A stretch of 41,120 nucleotides of DNA from a candidate division WS1 bacterium (GTDB taxonomy: Bacteria > Armatimonadota > Zipacnadia > Zipacnadales > Zipacnadaceae). Below the pieces are notes generated by a model, which saw only the letters and a list, made by a program, of their open reading frames with translations, ran no database searches and was not told the origin of the DNA. The stretch is from the NCBI GenBank assembly GCA_012523355.1, contig JAAYIR010000163.1, forward strand, positions 1 through 41,120, read 5' to 3'. This document shows positions 1 to 8,087 of the stretch, in pieces. The position numbers and the translations under genes were made by a program. The number at the start of each line of letters is the position of its first letter. Positions within the stretch are counted from its first letter, which is position 1.

Positions 1-841
1 CCAGGGCGAGGGTGTCGGCCGGGTCGGTACTGCCGAGGCGAGGCGAGGCCGGGGCGCCCGGTGGGGGGCCGCCACGCCCCGTGCCGGTACGAGCCGTGGC
101 AGGCTGGGCGGAGAGGTTGGGCAACTCCGCCAGGGCCTGGTCCAGGAGCTCGCGGAGCTGGTCCTGATTGTTCTCCCGGATGGCGATCTTGGCATCCTGG
201 AGGGTTTCACGCGCGCGGGCGAGGTCGCGGTCCCACTGGGCGATGATCTGGGGGTCCGGACCAAGGGCCTGGCCGCCACCGGAGAAGGAAGGAGCGGCAG
301 GGCGACCCTCGCCGCCGGAGGGAGCGCCTCCGCTACCGGAGGCCGGGCGCGAGGCCGGGGCGCCAGACTGCCCGCCGGGACGGGCCGAGCGCGCGGCGCC
401 GCCGGCCACTCTATCTGAAGCGCCAGGGCCTTGCCGGGCGGAACCTGCGAACTGCCTCGCGGTCCCGGCAGGGGGGGCAGTGCCAGCCTGCCGGCCGGGA
501 AATCCACCGCGCATGTTGTCCAACCCGCCGCCGGTCGGGGCCGCGCTGGGGGCGCCCTGGCGACCCTCGCCCCCGGCACGCGCCGCGCGGCCGCCGGGCT
601 GAGCAGACTGTCCGGGGCCGCCAGGCAAGCCCATGGCTCCGGGAGCCTCAACGGCGCCCGGTGTGGCGGCGCCCAGGCCAGGCTCACCGGGGGTCGGAAC
701 AGGGACCGCCGCTACCTCGGGGGCCGTGGAGGCGGTATTCAGGGCGCGTTTGTTCCAGTAGACCTTCCCCAACCCGGCCAGGCTGACCGCCAGTACTACA
801 CAGGCAATAACCAGCGCAATCGTGCCGCTCTTGTCGTGCAT
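1..841 (-). CDS. Partial secreted or membrane-anchored Gly/Pro/Ala-rich low-complexity protein (C-terminus runs off the window)
   Basis: Open frame from ATG at 841 to the window edge with no stop, so it is absent from the ORF track; begins MHDKSGTIALVIACVVLAVSLAGLGKVYWNKRAL (TM/signal anchor), then a disordered linker and a charged segment QWDRDLARARETLQDAKIAIRENNQDQLRELLDQALAEL. Confidence 0.7.
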   Translation of the reverse strand, partial: MHDKSGTIALVIACVVLAVSLAGLGKVYWNKRALNTASTAPEVAAVPVPTPGEPGLGAATPGAVEAPGAMGLPGGPGQSAQPGGRAARAGGEGRQGAPSAAPTGGGLDNMRGGFPGRQAGTAPPAGTARQFAGSARQGPGASDRVAGGAARSARPGGQSGAPASRPASGSGGAPSGGEGRPAAPSFSGGGQALGPDPQIIAQWDRDLARARETLQDAKIAIRENNQDQLRELLDQALAELPNLSAQPATARTGTGRGGPPPGAPASPRLGSTDPADTLAL

Positions 842-882
842 GAGGGAATCCTCTCATCTGCTGCCAGAGGCAGGGTCCGGCT

Positions 883-1824
883 TTAGTCGCCCGGCGCGCC
901 TCGGTTCTGGCCGCCCTGGCCGCCTCCGCGAGAGCCACGGCCTCCGCGCGCGGCGTCGCGCGCACCCTGGCCCTCACCGGCCTGATCCTGGGCACCCGGG
1001 CCGTTTCCACGGCCAGTCCGGCCCGCACCTGGACCTTCACCAGGGCCACCTGGGCCGCGGGTACCGGCGCCCAGGAGGCCGATTTCACCCAACCGCACGA
1101 TGTGTGCTTGCAGGGTGTCATCCTGGCCCCGCTCACCGCTGGCAAGGACCCGCTCGCCCACCTGTGCTTCCGCCAGAGCGACAGGTGCGTTCTGGGTTAT
1201 GTGGGTATCGGCGTCCAGAGAAACGGTGACGGTTGTGCCCTCTTCGGTAGTCACGGTAAGTGGATCAAGGTGGCTCACCTTGCCGGTGACGGTTGTGAGA
1301 GCGCTACCGCGGAACGGAGCGCCCTGCTCACCTGCACCGCGGCGAGCGCCCTCGCCCCTGGCAGGGCCCCCGGTTGGCGGTGCGCCTCCGGCGGGAGCGG
1401 TCCTTCCAAAGGCTCCGCCCGCGGGAGGAGCAGAGTCGCTGTCACCGCGCCGGACGCTGAGGGGAGGTGTCTGCTCGCCGAGGCTCACGCTCACGGCAGA
1501 GACAGCGTTGGGGCGCCCGCGGACGGTGACAGTTTGGCCGACCTTGAGATCGGTGGCCGTGGCTGAGGCAACGCGGACAATCTGAGCCTCAGCGGCGACA
1601 TTAACCCAGACTTCGCCCCGGGGAGTGGTGATGGCCATGCGACTTCCAGCGGCATCCACCTGGGCGACGGTTCCCTGCACAACGCCGGGCCGGAAGCCGG
1701 TTGCGCGAGTGCCGCGGGTGGCCTGCGGCTGTTGCTGCTGTTGGGCCAGCGCGGCGACGACTATGATCAGGACCGCGAGCGAAACGATCGCCAGGGCCCA
1801 CTTGAGTTTGACTGAATTTGTCAT
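883..1824 (-). CDS. Secreted DUF5666-like protein with two OB-like repeats separated by a low-complexity linker
   Basis: Signal peptide; two copies of VxGxVxxVDxxxxxxxVxxxxGxxVxVxxxxxTxI; SD GGAGG upstream of the ATG. Confidence 0.75.
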   Translation of the reverse strand: MTNSVKLKWALAIVSLAVLIIVVAALAQQQQQPQATRGTRATGFRPGVVQGTVAQVDAAGSRMAITTPRGEVWVNVAAEAQIVRVASATATDLKVGQTVTVRGRPNAVSAVSVSLGEQTPPLSVRRGDSDSAPPAGGAFGRTAPAGGAPPTGGPARGEGARRGAGEQGAPFRGSALTTVTGKVSHLDPLTVTTEEGTTVTVSLDADTHITQNAPVALAEAQVGERVLASGERGQDDTLQAHIVRLGEIGLLGAGTRGPGGPGEGPGAGRTGRGNGPGAQDQAGEGQGARDAARGGRGSRGGGQGGQNRGAPGD

Positions 1825-1836
1825 CAGGTTTCCTCC

Positions 1837-1866
1837 GGTGAGGGCGCCGAGACCGACGCCCTCACC
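1837..1866 (-). promoter_or_regulatory. Perfect 10-bp stem-loop immediately 5' of the Shine-Dalgarno of the 883-1824 gene
   Basis: ggtgagggcg-N10-cgccctcacc; on the minus strand GGTGAGGGCG...CGCCCTCACCGGAGGAAACCTGATG. Confidence 0.6.
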
Positions 1867-1938
1867 ATTTCCATCGTGAGCTGCAATGGTGGCGGTACAT
1901 CCTCGGCTGGCGGGAGGGTAAGCCCATCCCCCCGGCGC

Positions 1939-2775
1939 TTACTGCGGTGGAGCAGGCGGGCCACCGGGCGCTCCGCCCGGCGCGCCGCCCCCACGCGGAC
2001 GCCCGCCGAATCCAGCGCCTGCTGCTCCCATGGCGCCGAAGCCGGCGGTCTGCCGGAATTGCTCCAGGGTCTGACCGATGCGGACCATTACGGCGGCAAC
2101 GGCGCCGTCCTGCTGCCGCTGTCCGGTGGCCAGGATGAGCTCGCCGGCCTTGAGTTGGTCAATGGTTACCGGCTGAATCTCGGCCAGCTTCGTGTCCTCA
2201 GTGAGAGTGACGGGAAGAGAGGTGCCGTCCTCCAGGGCCACGGTGAGCGGGTCCAGGGTCTCGACCTTGGCGCTGAGACGGATGGTAAGCGGGGAAGGTC
2301 GGCCGGGCTGCTCGCCCGCTGCCGGCGCCGCTGGAGCGGCGCCCGGCGCTGCGCCTGCGGCCCCGGGGGCCGGTAAATCGCCGCCCGCCTGCGGGCGCCC
2401 GATCCGCTGCTGGAGGCCGGGGCCCTGCTCGCCAATGACCAGGCTGGTAGCGGTGACTGCGGTGGCCTGCGCGATCAAGGTTACGGGCTGTCCGACCTCA
2501 AGTTCGGCAGCGGCAGCTTCCACCCAACGCCCCATCTGAGTGCGGGGGGTGATTGAGACCCATACTTCCTGATTGTCGCCGAGATTGACGCGAACCGAGT
2601 TGGTGGCTGGATCAACTTCGGCGATGGTGCCGGCGATCATGCCGCCGCGCGTTCCAGCAGCGCGTTGGCCTGCCCGTCCCTCCCTTGGCGCCTGCGCGAA
2701 GGCAGGTAGCACCAGAAGGACCAGCATCGCGACAAGTACGGTCGCGGTCCCTGCGATTCTGACTGATTTGTTCAT
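1939..2775 (-). CDS. Secreted DUF5666-like protein, paralog of the 883-1824 product
   Basis: Signal peptide MNKSVRIAGTATVLVAMLVLLVLPAFAQ; same two-repeat architecture (IAGTIAEVDPATNSVRV... and AKVETLDPLTVALEDGTSLPVTLTEDTKL). Confidence 0.75.
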   Translation of the reverse strand: MNKSVRIAGTATVLVAMLVLLVLPAFAQAPREGRAGQRAAGTRGGMIAGTIAEVDPATNSVRVNLGDNQEVWVSITPRTQMGRWVEAAAAELEVGQPVTLIAQATAVTATSLVIGEQGPGLQQRIGRPQAGGDLPAPGAAGAAPGAAPAAPAAGEQPGRPSPLTIRLSAKVETLDPLTVALEDGTSLPVTLTEDTKLAEIQPVTIDQLKAGELILATGQRQQDGAVAAVMVRIGQTLEQFRQTAGFGAMGAAGAGFGGRPRGGGAPGGAPGGPPAPPQ

Positions 2776-2958
2776 GTTGACTCCTCCTCAAAAGCCCAAG
2801 AATCTGTCTGGCATGGCCTTAGACGTTCGGGGGGCAGAAACGATTCCCGGAGGGGAGCAACTTTGCCGGTGAAGCGCAGTCTTTCGTCAGAGGGAGCGGA
2901 AACGGCGGTTCAGGCGCAGACAACGGCAATTGGCACAGGTAGTGTGTGAGCTCTGCGC

Positions 2959-4947
2959 CTATTCCTGCTCCTCCGCTATCAGGGCTTTGAGTTGGCTCAG
3001 TTCGTCGCGCAACTCGGCGGCACGCTCGAACTCCAGGCGTTCGGCGGCCTGCTGCATCTCGGTCTCCAGGGCCGCGATGAGGTCCTCGAGGGCTTCTCCG
3101 CCGGTCTCCAGAAGTTCCGGAGAGATCTCCTCCCGCAGCCGGCTTTGTCGCGCCGCCTCGGAACGAAGGGTGTCGCGCACGGCCTTGACCACCGTCTGGG
3201 GCGTGATGTCATGCTCCTGGTTGTAGGCGATCTGCTTTTGCCGGCGGCGCTGGGTCTCCTCGATAGCGGCCTGCATGGCGGAGGTGAGGCGGTCAGCATA
3301 CATGATCACACGCCCGTCCTGGTGCCGGGCGGCCCGGCCCATGATCTGAATGAGCGAGGTCTCGCTGCGCAGGAAGCCCTCGCGGTCCGCGTCGAGGATG
3401 GCGACCAGGGCGACCTCGGGCAGGTCCAGCCCCTCGCGCAGGAGGTTGATCCCCACCAGGACGTCATAGGCCCCCAGACGCAGGTCGCGGAGAAGCTCCG
3501 AGCGCTCGATGGTGGCGACATCCGAGTGCATGTAGTGCACGCGGATGCCCAGCTCCGCGAGGTACTCGGTGAGATCTTCGGCCATGCGTTTAGTGAGCGT
3601 AGTCACCAGCACGCGCTGACCGGCGTCCACCCGGCGTTTGACCTCGGCCAGCAGATCATCAATCTGTCCCTGGGTGGGGCGAACCTCCACCGGAGGATCT
3701 ATCAGACCGGTGGGGCGGACGATCAACTCCACGATCTGCCCGGCGCGCGCCATCTCATAGGATCCCGGGGTGGCGGAGGTATAGATCACCTGCTGCACGC
3801 GTTCCTGCCACTCCTGGAAGGTCAAGGGGCGGTTGTCGAACGCCGAGGGTAGGCGGAAGCCGTGGGCGACGAGACTCTCCTTGCGTGAGCGGTCTCCTTC
3901 GTGCATGCCGCGAAGCTGGGGGAGGGTCTGATGCGATTCGTCCACTACGCACACGAAGTCGTCGGGGAAGTAGTCAATCAGGGTGTAGGGCGGGGTCCCC
4001 GGCTCGCGGCCGTCGAAGTGCCGCGAGTAGTTCTCAATGCCGTTGCAGTAGCCGATCTCGCGGATCATCTCGAGGTCGTAGCGAGTGCGCTGTTCCAGAC
4101 GCTGAGCTTCCAGGAGCTTCCCCGCGGCGCGCAGCTCTCCGAGCCGCTCCTGGAGTTCGGCCTCGATGGTCTTGAGCGCGCGCTCGATCCGGGCGGGCGA
4201 GACCACGAAATGGGAAGCCGAGAAGACCAGGGCCTGCTGGCGGTCGTCGGCGATCTCTCCGGTAAGCTCGTCCAGAGTCAGCAGTCGTTCGACTTCATTG
4301 CCGGCCAGCTCCACGCGGAGAAGCTCATCGCGATCCATGGGGTGGATCTCCAGGACATCGCCGCGGGCCCGAAACTGACCGCGGTCGGGGCGGGTGTCGT
4401 TGCGGGTGAACTGCATGGCCACGAGCTGGCGCAGGATCTCCTCGCGCTCGATGCGTTGGCCGCGTCGCAGACTGAGCGTGATTTCGCGGTATTCCTCGGG
4501 CGAGCCCAGGCCATAGATGCAGGAAACGGAGGCAACGACGATGGTGTCCCGGCGACTCATTACCGACTGGGTGGCGGAGTGGCGCAGGCGCTCGATTTCG
4601 TCGTTGATCTGCGCGTCCTTCTCGATATAGGTGTCGGTCTGGGGCAGGTAGGCCTCGGGCTGGTAGTAGTCATAGTAACTGACGAAGAACTCGACGGCGT
4701 TAGGGGGGAAGAACTCGCGGAACTCACCGCAAAGCTGGGCGGCGAGGGTCTTGTTGGGGGCGATTACCAGGGTCGGGCGCTGGACGCGCTCGACGACCTG
4801 GGCCATGACGTAGGTCTTTCCGGAGCCAGTAATGCCCAGGAGTACCTGCTCGGGGAGGCCCTCTCGCAGGCCGCGGGTCAGGGCCTCGATGGCCTGGGGC
4901 TGATCCCCGGCGGGAACGTAGTCGGATACAAGCTCGAACTCTGGCAT
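2959..4947 (-). CDS. uvrB: Excinuclease ABC subunit B
   Basis: 662 aa; [14 protein letters not shown] Walker [41 protein letters not shown]-terminal UVR motif. Confidence 0.98.
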   Translation of the reverse strand: MPEFELVSDYVPAGDQPQAIEALTRGLREGLPEQVLLGITGSGKTYVMAQVVERVQRPTLVIAPNKTLAAQLCGEFREFFPPNAVEFFVSYYDYYQPEAYLPQTDTYIEKDAQINDEIERLRHSATQSVMSRRDTIVVASVSCIYGLGSPEEYREITLSLRRGQRIEREEILRQLVAMQFTRNDTRPDRGQFRARGDVLEIHPMDRDELLRVELAGNEVERLLTLDELTGEIADDRQQALVFSASHFVVSPARIERALKTIEAELQERLGELRAAGKLLEAQRLEQRTRYDLEMIREIGYCNGIENYSRHFDGREPGTPPYTLIDYFPDDFVCVVDESHQTLPQLRGMHEGDRSRKESLVAHGFRLPSAFDNRPLTFQEWQERVQQVIYTSATPGSYEMARAGQIVELIVRPTGLIDPPVEVRPTQGQIDDLLAEVKRRVDAGQRVLVTTLTKRMAEDLTEYLAELGIRVHYMHSDVATIERSELLRDLRLGAYDVLVGINLLREGLDLPEVALVAILDADREGFLRSETSLIQIMGRAARHQDGRVIMYADRLTSAMQAAIEETQRRRQKQIAYNQEHDITPQTVVKAVRDTLRSEAARQSRLREEISPELLETGGEALEDLIAALETEMQQAAERLEFERAAELRDELSQLKALIAEEQE

Positions 4948-4956
4948 AAGTGCTTA

Positions 4957-4985
4957 ATTATAGCAGTCCTCAGAGCGCCTGTCAG
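4957..4985 (-). promoter_or_regulatory. Sigma70-like promoter of uvrB
   Basis: Minus strand CTGACA-17 bp-TATAAT, then 9 nt to the uvrB ATG. Confidence 0.65.
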
Positions 4986-5008
4986 GTTCTGGTTTACCTG
5001 AGCAGCAG

Positions 5009-5037
5009 TTTACAGTGGAAGGAGCCGGTGATACAGT
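5009..5037 (+). promoter_or_regulatory. Sigma70-like promoter of the acetolactate decarboxylase gene
   Basis: TTTACA-17 bp-TACAGT, followed by SD GGGAGG and ATG at 5078. Confidence 0.5.
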
Positions 5038-5077
5038 GAGCGGAACCTGAGTCATCACCGTAGGGAGGTATCCGGAC

Positions 5078-5851
5078 ATGAGAAGGATGCGTCACATCGC
5101 GATCAGCTGGTTGTTGGTCTGTCTGTGCTGCGTGTATGCTAGTGCAGCGGAGCAGGCGCTCTACCAGATCTCGACCATTAATGCGCTGATGCAGGGCATC
5201 TACGACGGAGCCACCACAATCGAGAGCTTACTGGCGCACGGCGATTTCGGGATAGGCACCTTCACCGGGCTTGATGGAGAGATGGTCGTGCTGGACGGCA
5301 AGTGTTACCAGATTCGCGCTGACAGCCTGGCGGGAGAGGTGGCAGAAACGACCGCAACGCCTTTCGCCGCGGTGACGAGCTTCACGGAGGATATGACCTT
5401 CCCGGTGACGGGCCCGCTGTCCCTGGAGGAGCTGGAGCAGGTGATTGACGCCAGGCTGCCGACCCGGAACATGTTCTACGCTCTGAAGATCGTCGGGGAG
5501 TTTGACGCGCTTAGCGCACGGAGCGTGCCCCGGCAGCCGCCGCCGTATGCCCCGTTGACGGAGGTGGTGAAGGGCCAGTCGGTCTTCGAGATGCGTGGGG
5601 TGCAAGGGACACTGGTGGGGCTGCGCTGTCCGGAATTCATCGCGGGAATCAACGTGCCGGGCTATCATATGCACTTCCTGCGCGCGGACAAACAGGCCGG
5701 GGGGCACGTGCTGGGAGGCACCATGAAGAGCGGTACGGTCTCCATCGCGGTCCTGTCCACCTTCACCCTGGTTCTGCCCCAGGACCCCGCTTTTGCGACC
5801 GCGGACCTGACGAGCACCACCCCCGCGGAGGTCGAGGCGGTGGAAGACTAG
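5078..5851 (+). CDS. budA: Alpha-acetolactate decarboxylase with N-terminal signal peptide
   Basis: STINALMQGIYDGATTIESLLAHGDFGIGTFTGLDGEMVVLDGKCYQI...; metal-binding HMHFLRADKQAGGH; N-term MRRMRHIAISWLLVCLCCVYASAA. Confidence 0.9.
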   Translation: MRRMRHIAISWLLVCLCCVYASAAEQALYQISTINALMQGIYDGATTIESLLAHGDFGIGTFTGLDGEMVVLDGKCYQIRADSLAGEVAETTATPFAAVTSFTEDMTFPVTGPLSLEELEQVIDARLPTRNMFYALKIVGEFDALSARSVPRQPPPYAPLTEVVKGQSVFEMRGVQGTLVGLRCPEFIAGINVPGYHMHFLRADKQAGGHVLGGTMKSGTVSIAVLSTFTLVLPQDPAFATADLTSTTPAEVEAVED

Positions 5852-5888
5852 TTGGAGCCAGGCTGGGGCAGGAAGCTCGCCTCAGCCT

Positions 5889-5917
5889 TTGACTACGGGT
5901 TCCCGGTGGAGTATCAT
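5889..5917 (+). promoter_or_regulatory. Sigma70-like promoter upstream of the CapA-like gene
   Basis: TTGACT-17 bp-TATCAT, 26 nt before ATG 5944. Confidence 0.5.
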
Positions 5918-5943
5918 CTCCCCGAATTTCCATCTCAGAAGCC

Positions 5944-7113
5944 ATGGTGATTCTCCTGCCCAAGAAGACCGCCATCCTGATTGTTCTGTCTGCTCTGGTG
6001 CTGTGTGCCTGCCAGCAAAGCCCCCCCGCCGTCGGACAGGCGCCGCGTCTGTCTTCGGGCGCCACCCTAGCTCCAGCAGAGGGTAAGCGAGGTGTTGCTG
6101 CTACCAGTACGGACGCCTCAGCAGACGGTGAGACGTCAGCTCCAGCCAGTCCGCGAAAGCTGGCGCTCTACGCGGTGGGCGACATCATGCTTGATCGGGC
6201 GGTGGGGAAGCGGATCAAGAGCGCGGGGTGCGCAGCGGTCATCGAGAAGCTGGCCCCGGAACTAGCTCGCGCGGATATCGTCTTCGGCAATCTGGAAAGC
6301 CCGCTCTCCAGCGTGGGGGCGCATGATGCGCCTAACTGCTGTTTTCGGGCCGATCCCGCTGCGGCCAAAGTTCTGACACTGGGCCATTTCGGGGTGGTAT
6401 CCTTCGCCAATAATCACTGTCTCGATCCAGGCCGCGAAGGTTATCTGCGTACCCTCAAGCGGCTGGAGGAGATTGGCGTGCGCTACTGCGGCGCGAGCGC
6501 AGAACGAAGCCAGGCCTCATGGCTGCGGATCATGGAGGCCCAGGGCCTCAAGGTGGGATTCCTGGCATATACTGACCTGGATTTCACCCATGCGTGTTAC
6601 TCAAAGGTCCCGCGCGACCTCGCACTTCACCGGCAGGCCATTGGGCAGGCCAAGAACAAATGCGACCTGCTGATTGTTTCCTATCACTGGGGGCAGGAAT
6701 ACGCTGAGCGACCCAGTGAGCGGCAGAAGACGGTGGCGCGAGCAGCGGTGGGCGGAGGGGCGGATGTGGTGCTGGGGCACCATCCGCACGTGCTTCAAGG
6801 CATCGGCCTCGAGCAGGGGAGTCCGGTGCTGTACAGCATGGGCAACTTCATCTTCGACCAGCGGCCGGGAGTCCGCATGGAGAGCGCGCTCTTCAAGCTC
6901 TTCTACGAGGAGGGGCAGGGCTGGCTGGTCAAGGTGGTGCCGGTCTGGCTGCCCCCGGGGCGGTACGGACCCGAGTATCCTGGCCCGCAGAAGCGAGACG
7001 CAATCCTGGAACGGATGGGCAAGTACTCCCAGGCGCTGGGCACAGAGACCCGGACCGAGAGTGGCGTGCTGCTGGTGAATTGCCCTCCGCCGCAGGGCGC
7101 AGGCACAGACTGA
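5944..7113 (+). CDS. CapA/PgsA family (poly-gamma-glutamate/capsule-type metallophosphatase) lipoprotein
   Basis: Lipobox LVLCAC; AVGDIMLDRAVGKRI, FGNLESPLS, SFANNHCLDPGREG, GADVVLGHHPHVLQG, YSMGNFIFDQ. Confidence 0.9.
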   Translation: MVILLPKKTAILIVLSALVLCACQQSPPAVGQAPRLSSGATLAPAEGKRGVAATSTDASADGETSAPASPRKLALYAVGDIMLDRAVGKRIKSAGCAAVIEKLAPELARADIVFGNLESPLSSVGAHDAPNCCFRADPAAAKVLTLGHFGVVSFANNHCLDPGREGYLRTLKRLEEIGVRYCGASAERSQASWLRIMEAQGLKVGFLAYTDLDFTHACYSKVPRDLALHRQAIGQAKNKCDLLIVSYHWGQEYAERPSERQKTVARAAVGGGADVVLGHHPHVLQGIGLEQGSPVLYSMGNFIFDQRPGVRMESALFKLFYEEGQGWLVKVVPVWLPPGRYGPEYPGPQKRDAILERMGKYSQALGTETRTESGVLLVNCPPPQGAGTD

Positions 7114-7130
7114 ACTGATAGGAGCAGACA

Positions 7131-8006
7131 ATGACAAATACGGTTTGGGGCGGAGCAACGTGTGTGATGCTGGTGGCCACGCTTGTGCTGGGGAGCCTGG
7201 TGCCGATAAGTCCGGCGCGGGCGGAGGACCCGGTAGTGGCCACGGTGAATGGCCAGAATCTCACCGAGTCGCAACTGCTGGCAGAGCTGAAGGCGCGGTA
7301 TGGCTACATGGCGCGTGAGGCGATGATCATAAGCATGATCAGTGAGCAGTACGCCAAGAGCAAGAACATGTCCGTGACCGAGGACGAGATTAATGCGGCG
7401 GTGGCCAAGGATCAGGCGGGGGTGCAGGCCCAGGGAGGAACGATGGAGCAATGGCTGGGCAGCCAGGGGCTGACGGTCATGGCCTATCGCACGCGGGTGC
7501 GCAACAACCTGCTGCTGCAGAAGGTCGTCGCCGAGGATATCACCAACGAGCAGGTCAAGTCGGTATATGAGAAAATGCCGCCGCAACCGGAGGCCTTTCA
7601 TCTCACCTATATCGCCGTGGCCAGCAAAGAAGAGGCGGAGAAGCTCCGGGCCGATCTGGTGGCGGGCACGCTGACGTGGGAGCAGGCAGCCAAGCAGTAT
7701 AACCTGGACCCGTACGGTCGGGAGAAGGGCACGGACCTGGGGTGGGTGCCGAAGGCCAAGCTGAAGGACGACATCGTGGCCAACCTGCAGCGTGACGGAG
7801 ATCTGAGCCAGGTGCTGGAGTACGGCGGTCACTGGGCAATGCTGCGCCGCGAGGCGTATCGCGCGCAGGGGCGGCCACCCTTTGAGCAGGTGGAAGCCGA
7901 CTTGCGCGAACAGCTCACTCAGGAGGCGGCGCAGCGCAAGCTGATGAGCTTGATGAACGTCGCGGATATCAAGCGCCTCGGAGACTACAAGCAGCCCGGG
8001 CAGTAG
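7131..8006 (+). CDS. Secreted PPIC/parvulin-type foldase (SurA/PrsA-like)
   Basis: Signal peptide; VVATVNGQNLTESQL SurA-N-like segment; HLTYIAVASKEEAEKLRADLVAG...WEQAAKQYNLDPYGREKGTDLGWV. Confidence 0.8.
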   Translation: MTNTVWGGATCVMLVATLVLGSLVPISPARAEDPVVATVNGQNLTESQLLAELKARYGYMAREAMIISMISEQYAKSKNMSVTEDEINAAVAKDQAGVQAQGGTMEQWLGSQGLTVMAYRTRVRNNLLLQKVVAEDITNEQVKSVYEKMPPQPEAFHLTYIAVASKEEAEKLRADLVAGTLTWEQAAKQYNLDPYGREKGTDLGWVPKAKLKDDIVANLQRDGDLSQVLEYGGHWAMLRREAYRAQGRPPFEQVEADLREQLTQEAAQRKLMSLMNVADIKRLGDYKQPGQ

Positions 8007-8087
8007 GGAAAAGGTCAGAATCTGAAGGCCAGAGGCAGGGCTCCGGCAGCGCAAGGGCGGGACCTCCCAATCCCGCTGCACGTCCCC

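Noticed and set aside
3901-5001. 366-aa + strand ORF opposite uvrB
   Set aside because: Antisense shadow of uvrB; no recognisable domain
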